Below, in pieces: positions 40,792-52,042 of a stretch of DNA of 64,000 nt. Origin of the DNA: Scenedesmus sp. ARA3 (lineage: Eukaryota > Chlorophyta > Chlorophyceae > Sphaeropleales > Scenedesmaceae); assembly GCA_004335835.1 (NCBI GenBank), contig RWJK01001239.1, forward strand, positions 63,578-127,577, read 5' to 3'. Numbering within the stretch: the stretch's first letter is position 1; the number at the start of each line of letters is the position of its first letter. The notes beneath the pieces are model-generated. The model did not search any database, was not told the DNA's origin, and saw only the letters and a program-made list of their open reading frames with translations. Both the position numbers and the translations under genes were made by a program.

Positions 40792-43700
40792 CACTGACCA
40801 GTACGGCATGCCCAGCTTCCCCACCATCCTGAGGCGCATCGCGCAGCTGTGGGGCACCAAGCGCAGCGAGCTGGAGGAGCAGGTGGGAAGGAGCTGCGGG
40901 TGTGTTGCTGTTGTTATGCTGTTGCTCCTGTGCAGCAGCAAATCCCTGTTGCTGCGATGGCAGCAAATCATGTTGGATCAGCTGTTACAGGGAGACGCTC
41001 ACCCACAACCTCCGTGTGTTTTGTCGCTGCTGCTGCTGCTGCTCCTGCTGCTGCTGCTGCCAGGCCTCCACCATCATGTCCCAGCTGGAGGACCTCACCT
41101 CCTCCCCGCCAGCCAGCCCAGCAGGCCAATCATCTTCAGCAGCAGCAGCAGCAGACCCCAAGCGGCTGCTGGCAGCAGTGCAGGGCTGCGCCAAGGCGCT
41201 GATGAAGGGCTATGACGCAAAGCTTGGGGGTTTTGGGGGGCCGCCAAAGTTCCCTCGGCCCTCGGAGATCAACCTGCTGCTGCGCGCTGCCACAGAGCAG
41301 GTGCTGTTCTGACGGAACATCACAGTAGGGATGTATGTTGTTGCATGTTGTATGTTGATGTTGCGTGGTCAGTGTTGGGTTTAATTGCACATGAGTGCAG
41401 AGAGCTAGCACAGCGCCGTAGGATAACGAGCTGCTGCTGGTGCTGCTGTCAGACCTGAACTCTGCTGCACTGACCAAAATATCCTCCTTGTGTTTCTCGT
41501 GCCGTTCTGTCAGGCTGCCAGTGGCGCCAAGCCCAGCAGCAAGGCGCTGTCGGCGCAGCAGCTGCTGTCGGCCAGCCTGCAGAGCCTGCAGGCCATGGCT
41601 GCTGGCGGCATGTACGACCAGCTGGGAGGGGGCTTCCACAGATACAGGTGCGGCGCGGGTGGCTTGACTGCTCAAAAGGTGTTCAATGCGCATGCACACA
41701 TGCTGTTGCTGCAACTGTTCAATGCGCATGCACACATGCTGTTGCTGCAACTGGTCTGTTGGGTGCGCGGTGAGGTACGACCAGCTGGGAGGGGGCTTCC
41801 ACAGATACAGGTGCGCTGTGCGCATGCGGCGGCTGTAGTGCGTGTTTGCCGGTTATAGAGCATGCACGCATATGGTTGGCGGCACTGGCTTGTTGCCAGG
41901 ACGTTGAAGGCAGACTAGCTGGGAGGGGGCTTCGACAGATACAGGAGCGGATGCGGGTGGCTTGATTTTTGTGTGGACATGCATGCAAGCTTTTGTTCAG
42001 CAGTAGTTTTAATGCGTGCACGAGAAGGTACGGCCAGCTGGGAGGCGGCTTCCACAGATACAGGTGCGCGTGATGATCTTCTGTGTGTTGGAAGATGCAA
42101 ACCTGCCTACGACACTATGTGGATTGAGTTGTTGCCTAAATGTGTGACTCTGGTCGGACCAGCTGGGGAGAGGTTTCCGCAGATACAGGTGAGCGTGATG
42201 ATCTTCTGTGTGTGCTGAGCCTGCAAGCATTGATCAAACGCCGTTGAACAAACCATTGGTCAGACGTAGTCGCATGACCAGCCGGGGGATGCGAGGGCCA
42301 TCTTCAAACACAGGTGCGCATGGCACAGCTGGGCTCGCCTTCGTCGCACGTCCGTCCGGTACGTGTGCTGACACTGCTGGTCACTGCTGCTGTTGTGCTG
42401 GCTTGCTGCCTGCTGCTTGCAGCGTGGACGAGTTCTGGCATGTGCCACACTTTGAGAAGATGATGTATGGTGGGTGTTAGAAATGGGTCTGAACGAGAGG
42501 AGACAAGCAGCTAGAAGTTCATTGTACTTCATGCAGCACATGGCACTGTGGGTGCTGTTGGATAAAAGCGGGCGAGTTAGTTATAGTATGAGCAGAAGCA
42601 CTGCCTATTGTGGTGATGCAGCACATGCCTTGTACATGGCGCAAGTCTGCTGTGCAGCTAGCTATCTCCTTGCTTGCATTGAACTTCATGAGAGCGTTTA
42701 GATCTGCGCGTGTGCTAGATCCCAGATTCGCTTCCCCAACTATTGCTCAATCTGCTGTCCTTGCTTTCACCTGCCTTTCAGACAACCCTCAGCTAGCGCT
42801 CACCTACCTGGATGCCTTTCGCATCACTCTGGCAGCACAGAAGCAGCAGCAGGCAGCAGCACCAGCCACAGCAACTGCTGCTGCTGCCGATGCCGGTGCC
42901 GCACTTGTCAGCCCTGCTGCTGCTCCTGCAGGAGATGGCTCTGCAGCAGCAGGCAGCAGCAGCGGCAGCGGCAGCAGTCTGGCAGTGGAGAATGAGCGGC
43001 TGATGGACCCTAGGGTTTATGCTACGGTGGTGCATGGGGTTTTGGACTACATGCGGCGTGACATGACGCACCCTGAGGGGGGGCTGTACTCTGCAGAGGT
43101 GAGCTGCGCTTCTGCTTCAGTTCTGTTGCTGGGCGGCACAGCTGCACCAGTCCATCTTTGGTTCGCGGTGTGCAAGGACGGCTGCCATACTACTGCATGT
43201 GATTGATAGGATTGATTAGTCTACAGCAGCACCCTGTCGATGTTCGCAAATGCACCAGGAGGGTTGGTACTTGCGGTGAAGTCTCCTCCATCCTGCTCAC
43301 CAGAGACGACTGTCACAATAAGGAACACCTGCGACCTTGCCGCCACTGCTGCTGTCAACCAATTGCCGCTCTTGTATGTCAGGACGCTGACTCACTCGAC
43401 ACAGCCACAGGCAAGAAGTCAGAGGGAGCATTCTATGTGTGGACAGCAGACGAAATCAAGTCGGTGCTGGGAGCCGAACGCGCGGGCGTGTTTGGTGATG
43501 TATATGGTGTGCAGGCGGGCGGCAACTGCAACCTCAGCGCCCGCAGCGACCCTCACCAAGAGTTCTCCGGCAAAAACGTGCTGATGCAGGTGCGCAAGCT
43601 TGTTTACAAAAGCGTAACGTTATCATCATAGATGGAAATCTGTTGCCGCACTGCACTGTGTTGCAGTCCAAGCAGCCGCATGCACTGGCACAAAGCACAA

Positions 43701-46631
43701 CATCGTCACTCCATGACCCCACTGCTTGCTGCTGAGGTGCGGCTGAAGCAGCTGCAGCAACTTTTTACTGCCAGACAGCATGTACAAAGCGCTGCTGCGG
43801 CACCCCACCGGCAGCTGAATGCGGCATGGCAGTTCAAGGAGCTGTCCCCACTCACACTGCTGCGCCACACTGCTGCCTACCTTGCAGTCAAGCAGCTTTC
43901 ACCACCCACTCTGCTGCACCACACTGCTTGCTGTTGCTGTTGCAGTTCAAGCAGCTGAGCGAGGCTCCTGCCGTGCAGCAGGCGGGGCTGGCGCTAGACA
44001 GCGCGCAGCAGCTGCTGGGGGAGTGCCGGCGGCAGCTGTTTGATGTGCGGGCAGGCCGACCACGGCCATCGCTTGACGACAAGGTCTGATACAAATGTTT
44101 GTGTTTGAAGAAGCAGCTGCGATTAGGCACGCGAAAGTCAGCAGGCTCCTCCTGCAGAAGGCTTGTGCAGACAGCAGATGGTTGCACACTGCTCACAACA
44201 CTGCATGGTGCTCGTCATGCATCTGCTTGCTTCTTAGTTGCGCCACATGATGGTTCATTTGCGCCGCCACCACTGCAGGTTGTGACAGCCTGGAACGGCC
44301 AAGCCATCAGCGCCTATGCACTGGCCAGCCGCATCCTGCCAGCACAACAGCCGCAGCCGCAGCCCTGTTTTCCAGTGGAGGGCTGCGCGCCTGAGGTGTA
44401 CCTGGCGGCTGCTGTTGCTGCTGCTGAGTTTGTCAAGCAGCAGCTGTGGGATGAGAGCAAGGGGCGGCTGAGGCGGGCCTTCTGCAAGGCACCCAGCGCG
44501 GTGGAAGGTGGGCGAAGTAATTTTTGCACATCATTCTTCAACAACTGCTACCCCAACGTGTGGTTGCGCGCTCTGCAGCCTGCCCCTTCAAGGGATATAC
44601 GCTGCACATTGCTATCTTTGCCTGTAATAGGCAAAAACCCCGGAGTATGAACCTTGCAAGTTTCACCCGGGGAAGGATAACTCACCGTTTGCTTCTCACT
44701 CGTGAATGCAGGCTTCTCCGATGACTATGCGCTGCTGATCGCTGGGCTGCTGGACCTGTATGAAGCTGGTGGGGGGCTGGGCTGGCTGGCCTGGGCGGTG
44801 ACGCTGCAGGACACACTGGACAGCCTGTTCTGGGACGGCAGCAGCGGTGAGGAGCACTTGGACAATCTTTGGGGGTTGCTTTTGCTAGACCATCCGCGTA
44901 CAGTGGATGGCTTAGTGACGGCAACTGTCACACGAGTATGCAGAAAAACACCAATTGACAAAACATTTGAAAATCAACAACACTAGCAGATTTGTTGTGA
45001 TTCAATGTTTTGCTGCAGGCGGTCATTCCCAGGGAGCTGATCCTGTCATCAAGCTGCGGCTGAAGGAGGACTACAACGATGCTTTTGTTTGGAAGATTAC
45101 AACAAAGCTATGTATGTTTGTAATACAGATTGTGAACATGCTGATGCATTGCTGCAGGCGGCTACTTCCAGGGCAGTGGTGCTAACAACTCCATCAAGCT
45201 GCGGCTCAAGGAGGACTACAACAACAAAGATACAAACACACAAAACCTGCACATGCTGGTGTTTTGCTTTGCTGGTTTTGCCGCAGGCGGTTACTTCCAG
45301 GGCAGTGGCGTGGACCCGTCCATCAAGCTGCGGCTGCAGGAGGACTGCCAAAACACAGCATGAGCTCAGTTTCAAACCAAATTACACTTGCTGAATGTTT
45401 CTGCTACAGGCGGCTACTTCCAGGGCAGTGGCGCCGACCCCTCCATCAAGCTGCGGCTCAAGGAGGATTATGATGGAGCAGAGCCAGCACCCAGCAGCAT
45501 CGGTGCAGCAAACCTGCTGAGGCTGGCTGCGCTGCTGCCGCAGGGAGGTGAGGCCGCGCCTGTGCTAGTTTGTTCTGCTGCTTGCCAGCTCTTTCTACTG
45601 CTTGCTAGCTTTTTCTACTGCTTGCTAGCTCTCTCTACTGCTACTACTGCTTGCTAGCTCTTTTCACTGCTTGCTGCGGATGAAACACTCATCGCCGCTG
45701 GTTAGCTGAAGCACGGGACGAGCGGGGATACTGCTGCATTGCATTGTGGCGGGCCTGCAACTCCTGTTGGCACAACCTGATAACATACAACCTACTCATC
45801 ACTTTGCCCCGCTGTTACCATTGTCCTTGCTTTGCCCATGCAGCCAGTCCAAGCAGTAGCAGCAGCCAGGCCACCGCCAGCATGAGCTACGCTGCGCGTG
45901 CAGATGCCATCCTCGTTGCATTCAGTGACCGCATCGAGGGTGCTGGCATTGCCATGCCACAGATGTGTGCTGCTGCCTGGATGCGGCTGCACACCCCGCT
46001 GCGCCAGGTGTGTACGGCTACAGAATGCGGCTTGCCTAAACTGCAATTCAGGGTCGCCACAGGCATGCAGATTCACTCTGGTTTGGATATGTCGTTGGCT
46101 GCCGCCTGTACTTCACAAGGCTGCGCAATAACCCCTGCTTCAGCTCAATGTTGAGGTGATACCTGCTGGTCGTGCTCCACACGACCAGCTGCATGTCACC
46201 GACTGCTTGCTGTGTTGCCTGCTCCCTGTGTAACAATCTCTGTGCTGCCGCAACCCACGAATGCACTGCAGGTCATTGTTGCCGGGTCACCTTCCCAGCC
46301 AGCCACCCAGGCGCTGCTCAACGCCGCACATGCTGCCTGGGCCCCTGACAAGGCCCTGCTGCTGATCGACCAAGCAGATGCTGATTCAGCATCATTCTGG
46401 CAGCAGCACAACCCAGAAGCCTGGGCCATGGTGGAGGCGCATTACAGCAAGGCAGCAGCAGCAGCAGCAGGCGCAGCAGCAGGTGGTGAGGTTGAACCGA
46501 CTGCTTTTGTGTGTCAGAACTTCACTTGCCTGGCACCCACCAGCAGCGCTGAGAAGCTGTACGAGCAGCTGTCAGCGCGGCCTGGGAAAGGAGCAGCAGG
46601 TGGGGTGAAGCTCACACCTGTGAAGCTTTAA
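38487..46631 (+). CDS. SPATA20: SPATA20/YyaL family thioredoxin-domain protein
   Basis: Large cytosolic or organellar protein with an N-terminal DUF255 thioredoxin-like domain and a C-terminal (alpha/alpha)6 glycosidase-like region; its biochemical role is unknown. Seventeen exons, all in phase: 38487-38591, 39340-39434, 39803-39881, 40164-40202, 40402-40504, 40791-40882, 41064-41300, 41514-41647, 42423-42469, 42782-43098, 43383-43589, 43946-44083, 44279-44507, 44712-44846, 45410-45547, 45844-46007, 46272-46631; 872 residues (human about 790). Key segments: [36 protein letters not shown] (the CHWC motif), [73 protein letters not shown] and [16 protein letters not shown]. The CxxC is split between exons 2 and 3. 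Exons 2, 8, 12, 15 and the last exon each have nearby echoes. Confidence 0.93.
39495..39600 (+). repeat. Echo of SPATA20 exon 2 3' edge
   Basis: A ~106-bp tandem copy of 39389-39494, covering the last ~46 bases of exon 2, the donor GTGAGG and the first ~60 bases of the intron. The exon part still encodes the thioredoxin-site edge ([15 protein letters not shown]). Confidence 0.9.
41681..41752 (+). repeat. Perfect 36-bp tandem duplication
   Basis: Units 41681-41716 and 41717-41752 are identical. They lie in the intron after SPATA20 exon 8, inside the first echo spacer, and suggest recent tandem duplication. Confidence 0.95.
41775..42312 (+). repeat. Array of five echoes of SPATA20 exon 8 3' edge
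   Basis: Copies at about 41775-41810, 41911-41944, 42029-42063, 42155-42188 and 42275-42312 repeat the last ~35 bases of exon 8 (41613-41647), the codons for [11 protein letters not shown]. Four are followed by a GT donor; the second has GA instead. Spacing is about 118-162 bases and identity falls along the array. Confidence 0.92.
43828..43925 (+). repeat. Echoes of SPATA20 exon 12 5' edge
   Basis: Two copies (about 43831-43850 and 43881-43900) of the acceptor plus the TTCAAGCAGCTG start of exon 12 (43946), lying upstream in the intron. Confidence 0.65.
45013..45355 (+). repeat. Three echoes of SPATA20 exon 15 5' edge
   Basis: Copies beginning at 45019, 45158 and 45287, spaced 139 and 129 bases, each about 65 bases. 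They precede the genuine exon at 45410. Each keeps an acceptor CAG and codons like [17 protein letters not shown]. None has a usable donor in the right place. Confidence 0.93.
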
Positions 46632-48344
46632 AAGCAGCTGGCGTGGTGCATTGAAGTGCAGCCAGCTGTGACGTGTGGTTGCAACAAGTGGTGCTGAAGA
46701 AGCGTGGCTTGCATGCGACGAGCGGGTGCAGCTGTGGCTGCATGCCCTGACTGGGCAACAACTGGGCGCTGACACCTACCAGCAGCGCTGGAAAGCTGTA
46801 TGAGCAGCTGTCGGCAAGGCCTGGCAAGGGGGCAGCAGGCGGGGTGAAGCTGACACCAGGGTGAAGCTGTGAAGGGGCACAGTTGTTGACAATGTGATTG
46901 CATGTTGCATGTAAGCATGTCGAGGAAAGAAGTTCGAATGAAGTGACTGGTGCAGTTGTGTTGAAAGAGTTGGATGGCAGCTGGCTAAGTTGTGTGGCGT
47001 GCGCAGCTGCCAGCGAGCCCGGGCAGGGCAGCAGCAGCTGGTGGCGGCGTGAAGTTGGCGCCTGTACAGCTTTGAAGCGGGAGGCAGCTGTGCTAGACTG
47101 TTTGGAATGATCTCGTGTGCGACACCGTCCAGGATGAGCTTTGACAGTGCTGTTTCCCAAAACACCGAGTGGCTTCAAGTTGTTGTTTGTCTCTCTGCGC
47201 AATGAGCCTGTCATTGGCTCCCCGCATGGCAAGGTTGCCTGTGCAACATGCACATTGTAGAGTGCGGCTGGGGGTGGTATGTTGCAACAGCAGCTGCAGC
47301 ACGGCCAGGGAAGGGGGCAGCTGGTGGTGGGATGAAGCTGGCGCCCGTACAGCAGTGAAGCGAGAGGCACTGCTGGCAGCTGTGCGTCGTGGTGGATTGA
47401 GTGCAGTGTCGGCGGCTGTGACTAGTGCTAAGAGCAGCTGCAGGCAGCAAGTGGTGCTGGAGTATCTTTCAGGTTGATCCAGGAGCAAACATTATGTTGT
47501 TGGGTTGCAGCTACTGAGCCAGGGCAGGGGTGCGCACCAGCATTCTTTCTGTAGTGACGTGCTTGGTGCAGTTGTTGCCGGCGAATCTACAGTCGATAGC
47601 ATGCATGCAGGCTATTGCAATAATAACATGCCAATTGGTTGTGCGTGGGCAGTGTCACTGCCCAGTAGGCGTGCTCTGTGAGGCTTTGGCTGCGCCAGGA
47701 TGGTGCACCAAACCAAACACCAAGGGCTCACATATTTAAACGAGAGCAGCAGCCGGCGCAGTTGTGGCATCATGCCGGGTAGCCTGCCTGCGCACGGCCT
47801 CTTGCAGTGTGCACTGCCTGCATATGCTGCAGCAGCAGGCTGGTGTTCCAGCCTCGCTGATACATAGTTGTGTTTTGTTTCCTTGCTGTCATACACAGGT
47901 TTTACACAGCAAACATGTCACCCAATTCACAGTCAAGCTGAGAATCACAGGTGATTTCAGCAGTCACCGGGTGTTCAGGCGTCACTGGGGTGACTGTTTC
48001 GGGCGCGCTCGCTCCAAGTAGGTCTCACAAAACATGGTAATAGCTATTGCATATCTTAAGAAGGCGCAAGACTGGCGTTCCACAACTAGTGTCAACCGTC
48101 AGAAACGCTGGCCAGAAATACCACTTGCACATCAGCTTGTCAGCTCGTCAGTGCATGGCAACAGCCGACGGCTGAACACTAAGGACTAAATCCTTCAGTT
48201 TAGACACTTTTTCATTTCTTAATTGTTATAGTCTGGTGTGTTTCGCCCTAGTGCACTCCCTGAACTTCTGCGGACGCTTTTCCGGAGCCGTGGCGGTGGC
48301 GAGACGGGTGAAGTTGTTTCACAGGTCGCAATAGTAACTATATC
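46632..48344. other. SPATA20 3' flank with terminal-exon echoes
   Basis: Three decayed copies of the gene's last ~70-90 bases lie at about 46758-46872, 47010-47082 and 47296-47362, each with a stop-like end near a LAP/KL codon block. A TGTAA is at 46910-46914. From about 47,370 to 48,344 nothing is recognised; it must include the promoter of the PIH1-CS gene. Confidence 0.7.
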
Positions 48345-49076
48345 ATGCCAGAACCAGCTGAAAGCGGGCTGCAGGAGCCGGAGCATGAGCTAGCAGTAGT
48401 GCAGCAGGTGCAGCAGGGCAGCGTCACAGCTGCAGGCACCAAAGCAAAGCTGACAGTGAAGCTGCCAGGTGAGCTCGGTGGCTGCACATCCAAGCATCTT
48501 CTTACGTTTGAAGTCTTATAAATACATCAGGCTGCACCGGCAGCAGCAGTACCAGCAGTAGCAGCAGCAGCAGCAGCACGACTGCTCACCCTGCGGACCT
48601 GTGATGTCTGCTGTGAAACTTCACCAAATCATTGAATGTACGCTGCTGCAGGCGTTGCTTCAGCCGATGACGTGCAAGTGCGCTGCACCAGCAGCAGCGT
48701 CAGCATTGCAGTACCAGACCGCTACATGCTGCAGCTGCCGCTGCCATTCCAAATCAACGACCAGGCAGAGAGCGTCAAATTCAGCATCAGAAAGCAGCCA
48801 CCTACCCTGACAGTCACTATGGCTGTCGAGAGCAGCATACCACAGCAACCAGCTCCGAGTGCGCCCGGCATGCAGCCATCAACTGCCGCAGCTGCCAGTG
48901 AAAGCAGCAGCACTGGCAGCCACAGCACGCCGCGGCAGCGTGGGCAGCAGCAGCAGCCTGCAGCAGCCAGCCAAAGCAGCGGCAGCACGCCTGCCACACA
49001 GCCCGCGCAGCTGGACATCACAACAGCGCTGGCCCAATGCGCAGCGAGGACAGGCGCGAGTGGCTGCTGCCAATAG
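48345..49076 (+). CDS. PIH1 CS-like domain protein (no PIH domain seen)
   Basis: PIH1-family proteins work with HSP90/R2TP in assembling complexes such as axonemal dyneins and snoRNPs. Exons: 48345-48468 and 48652-49076; phase agrees, 182 residues. Residues about 34-100 match the C-terminal CS (p23-like) domain of PIH1D1: AKLTVKLPGVASADDVQV, then VSIAVPDRYMLQLPLPFQI, then AESVKFSIRKQPPTLTVTM. The family hallmark YxLxLxLP(F/Y) is present. The tail is low-complexity Ser/Gln. The N-terminal PIH domain expected in the canonical family is absent from this model. An upstream exon may be missed, although the ATG at 48345 gives a plausible start. The last 40 bases overlap the next open frame. Confidence 0.72.
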
Positions 49077-51108
49077 CACTGGTTGTGAACTGGATGGAAC
49101 ACGGAGGGGCTTCTGAAGCGCTGCAAAGCCTGCTGTGGACGCTGTCTCTCTACGACCTGCCAGAAGACGAGGACCCGCAGGAGGACCTGGTGCCGCTGAC
49201 GCTGCGCAACCTGGTGCTGGCGCTGCTAGGCTTACTGCTGAGTACCAGCATGAGCCTGCTGGCGGCCGTGTACACGCTGGTGGGTGAATTTGTGCAGTTT
49301 GGTTGTTGTACACTTTGCATGTTCATCATCTAGTTGCTCACGTACATACGCAGTGCTGCAGTGCTGTGCTTGAGTTGTCCCATGATGACAGGCAAGCGTG
49401 TAACCCGCCGCCGCCTTGCAATGCGTGTTGTGCACCTGGGGCTCCTTTGCATGCAAGGTGATGCTTCTAACATCAGCGTGTTGCGTCAGACCTGTTCAGA
49501 AGTGTCATGCTGTCTGTGCTGGTTGCATCTGAACGGAACACTCACAACTATACATGGCACACACGTTGTGCTGCTGTATGCACTCATTGCTCACACCAAA
49601 CGCATGCTTCTGCTGCTGCAGGGCTACAACATCACGCAGGGCTGTGCCTATGCATGTATGAAGGGCCCAGGCGCCAGCCGGCATCTCAAGCCAGCATACC
49701 TGCAGTACCTGAACACACTCAATGCCGACAACAGCGCAGCAGCCACAGCGCTGAAGCTTGTGCAGTGCTGCCTCGGGTACAGCACGCTGTGGCGGCTGCT
49801 GCAGCTGCTGCGCGTGAACCTGCTGCTGGCCTGGCTGTGGCGCAGCGTGCTGTGGCCGCTGCTGCTGGCTCTGGTGTGGAAGCCGCACATGATGACAACG
49901 GTGAGGCGCTAGCATGCTGTGCGGTTGGCAATGCTAGGTACATGTATGCAGCTACACATTGTGGCAAATGATCGCGCGGCTGCTGGTGACTGTGCTGCTG
50001 TGCTGGGCGTGGAGCAGCGTGCTGTGGCCGGTGCTGCTGGCGCTGGTGTGGAAGCCGCGCATGATGACAACGGTGAGGCACTAGCATGATGTGCGGTTAG
50101 CAATGCTAGGCACATATTAGGCACATGTTAGGCACATATTAGGCACATGTTAAGCATGCTGGGCACATGTATCTAGCTACACGCTGTGGCGGCTGGTCAA
50201 ACGGCGGCTGCTGACTGTGCTGCTGTGCTGGGTGTGGTGTAATGTGCTGGTGCCCTTTCTGCTGGAACTGCTCTGGAAGCTAAGCATTTGTGACAATGGT
50301 GAGGCCAACGATGGAATGCATGCACAAACATTCAGTTGTGTACTGTGCGGCTCGCCACACCACACTCACGCGCATCTTCTCCCCGCATTGCACGCTGCGC
50401 CGCAGGTGCTGTTTGTGGTATTAGAGACGGCGTGCTGTGGGTTGCTGCCGCCGGAGCCCCACTCAGCACTCCCTGACTTTAGCATCTTGTTCGACAGCCT
50501 CGTCACACACGTGCTGGTAGGTGCAGTGAGCCGGCGGCTGGGTGCAAAAGCATAGCAAATCTTTGTCCTCTGACCTGGCATTCACCCTGTTGTGGCTCGT
50601 ACCTGCGGAACTCATGGGAGACAAACTTTTAGCAAGTTTGGGTGGGGGCGCGGTTGTGTCTCATATTGGGGGTGTGAAGACGTGAAAGTCCAGTTCATCG
50701 AAGATGCAGCCAGGACCAACATGTAACTATCCTCTCCACTCCGGCTGTGTCTGTTTCTGCCTGCAGATCCTGGTGATGGGTGGCGGCTGGCTGACAGTCG
50801 CTGTACTGCTGACAGCCGTGACTTTCATGCTGCCGCGGCTGCCAAAGCATGAGCTCTGGCCACATTTCAGCGAGTGGGTTGCTGCTGTGCTCACAGCCAT
50901 GAGCTTCATCGCTCCACTGTGGCCGCATTGGTGGCAGCGCTTGCTGGCATACGGATGGCTGGCGTGGTTTGCCTTCGACTGGGTTCCCAGGATGCTGCGG
51001 TTCTTCAGCGCACAGCGCATGCAGCGGGCTTGGAGGGCACATGTAAACAGCCAGCTGCATTGGAGCTCTGCAACAGTGGCAGCGGCATTGCGGGCACAGT
51101 TTGAGTAG
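49037..51108 (+). CDS. Multi-pass membrane protein of unknown family
   Basis: Not recognised. Exons: 49037-49279, 49622-49900, 50406-50516, 50767-51108; every junction is phase 0, giving 324 residues. Hydrophobic segments: LVLALLGLLLSTSMSLLAAV (exon 1), VNLLLAWLWRSVLWPLLLA (exon 2), VLFVVLETACC (exon 3), then WLTVAVLLTAVTFML, WVAAVLTAMSFIAPL and WLAWFAFDWV (exon 4). The C-terminus is basic/amphipathic (RMLRFFSAQRMQRAWRAHV). The first in-frame ATG (49037) overlaps the PIH1-CS stop by 40 bases in another frame; a second ATG at 49094 avoids the overlap. The two frames might also be one fused gene split by an indel. The intron after exon 2 holds two echoes of the exon 2 3' edge. Confidence 0.65.
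49979..50298 (+). repeat. Two echoes of membrane-gene exon 2 3' edge
   Basis: Copies at about 49979-50072 and 50190-50298 repeat the last ~95 bases of exon 2 with the donor GGTGAGG. The first keeps the codons for LWPVLLALVWKPRMMTT-like sequence almost intact. The second is more diverged. Confidence 0.9.
50106..50170 (+). repeat. Short tandem repeat of TTAGGCACAT(A/G)
   Basis: About five 11-bp units between the two echoes. This is a simple intronic microarray, not a telomeric repeat. Confidence 0.8.
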
Positions 51109-51267
51109 CATGGTGGTGCATTCCGTGTGCTTGGGTACTGCTGGCCGCATACACAGCGTGACGGGGTGTGGCTGTTTCCTCAACAGCCGGCTGCAAAGCG
51201 ACAGCATTCGGCTGCAACGTGACAGCAGCCTTGGCAGTTTGCAGGGGCTGTCAGCAGGTGCGCAGCA

Positions 51268-51287
51268 ATGCAGAACACTTACATGCA

Positions 51288-51319
<32 letters not shown>

Positions 51320-52042
51320 CGCAGCAGCAAGAAGAGCGGCAGACAGCAGGATACCTGATGCTGCGCGCTGAGCAGCTCAGCAAAGTGAGGGAGGGTTTGT
51401 ACATGCGGGTCCTGGCACCTTGATAAGATGATTTTGAACAGTTTCAGCCACAACGGGCGCTGAAGCTCCTTGCCCGGGAGTCACATGGTGTTGTGGTTGG
51501 CAAGCGCAGTGCCCAGGCAGTACGGCAGCAGCTGTAGCGAGCCTGAGCCCATCACACGGTTTATGCGGAGCTGATGTTGGTTCAGGTGGGCATTGTGGGT
51601 GCACCACATTTGAGCAGCAGGTGCAGCGGTGCAATATATGCGGCAGATTAGGCAGCGACTTGATGCGAGTGTTAGCGCTGCCATAGCTGTGGGCAGGATA
51701 GGCACTGAACACATAACCGTACAAGCAATGGCGTGGTTGCTTGGCCGAGATCAAACATATGCGCTGCGCACTGTTGCTATATGGCTGCAAGCTGCATCCA
51801 GTTCTGGAATCATCCTTTGCTTGGCGTGTTGCTGTGAACTGCAGCAGGCAAGTATGCACTGCCCAGCATGATCATCAGGTCTCAAGCTGGACATATCACG
51901 TGCTAGCTGATGTATGCCTGCCTTGCCCGCCATTGCTGTGCTGCAGGGGAAGGAGCGGCGCAGCAACCTGCCACTGACACAGCAGAAGCGGCACGACCTG
52001 TACGAGCTACTGGACAAGAGCAGCAGCAGCGCGCAGCAATAG
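51268..52042 (+). CDS. Small Gln-rich ORF or missed 3' exons
   Basis: Two open segments join in phase 0: 51268-51384 (MQNTYMQ, poly-Gln, then EERQTAGYLMLRAEQLSK before a GTGAGG donor) and 51947-52042 (after an acceptor, GKERRSNLPLTQQKRHDLYE, ending LLDKSSSSAQQ and a stop). The codon content looks real. Together they would be a protein of about 70 residues. They could instead be terminal exons of the membrane protein, if its exon 4 is spliced before the stop at 51106. Family unknown. Confidence 0.4.

Noticed and set aside
50106..50170. Telomere-like TTAGG repeats
   Set aside because: The unit is TTAGGCACAT(A/G), five copies only, inside an intron. Not a telomeric array.
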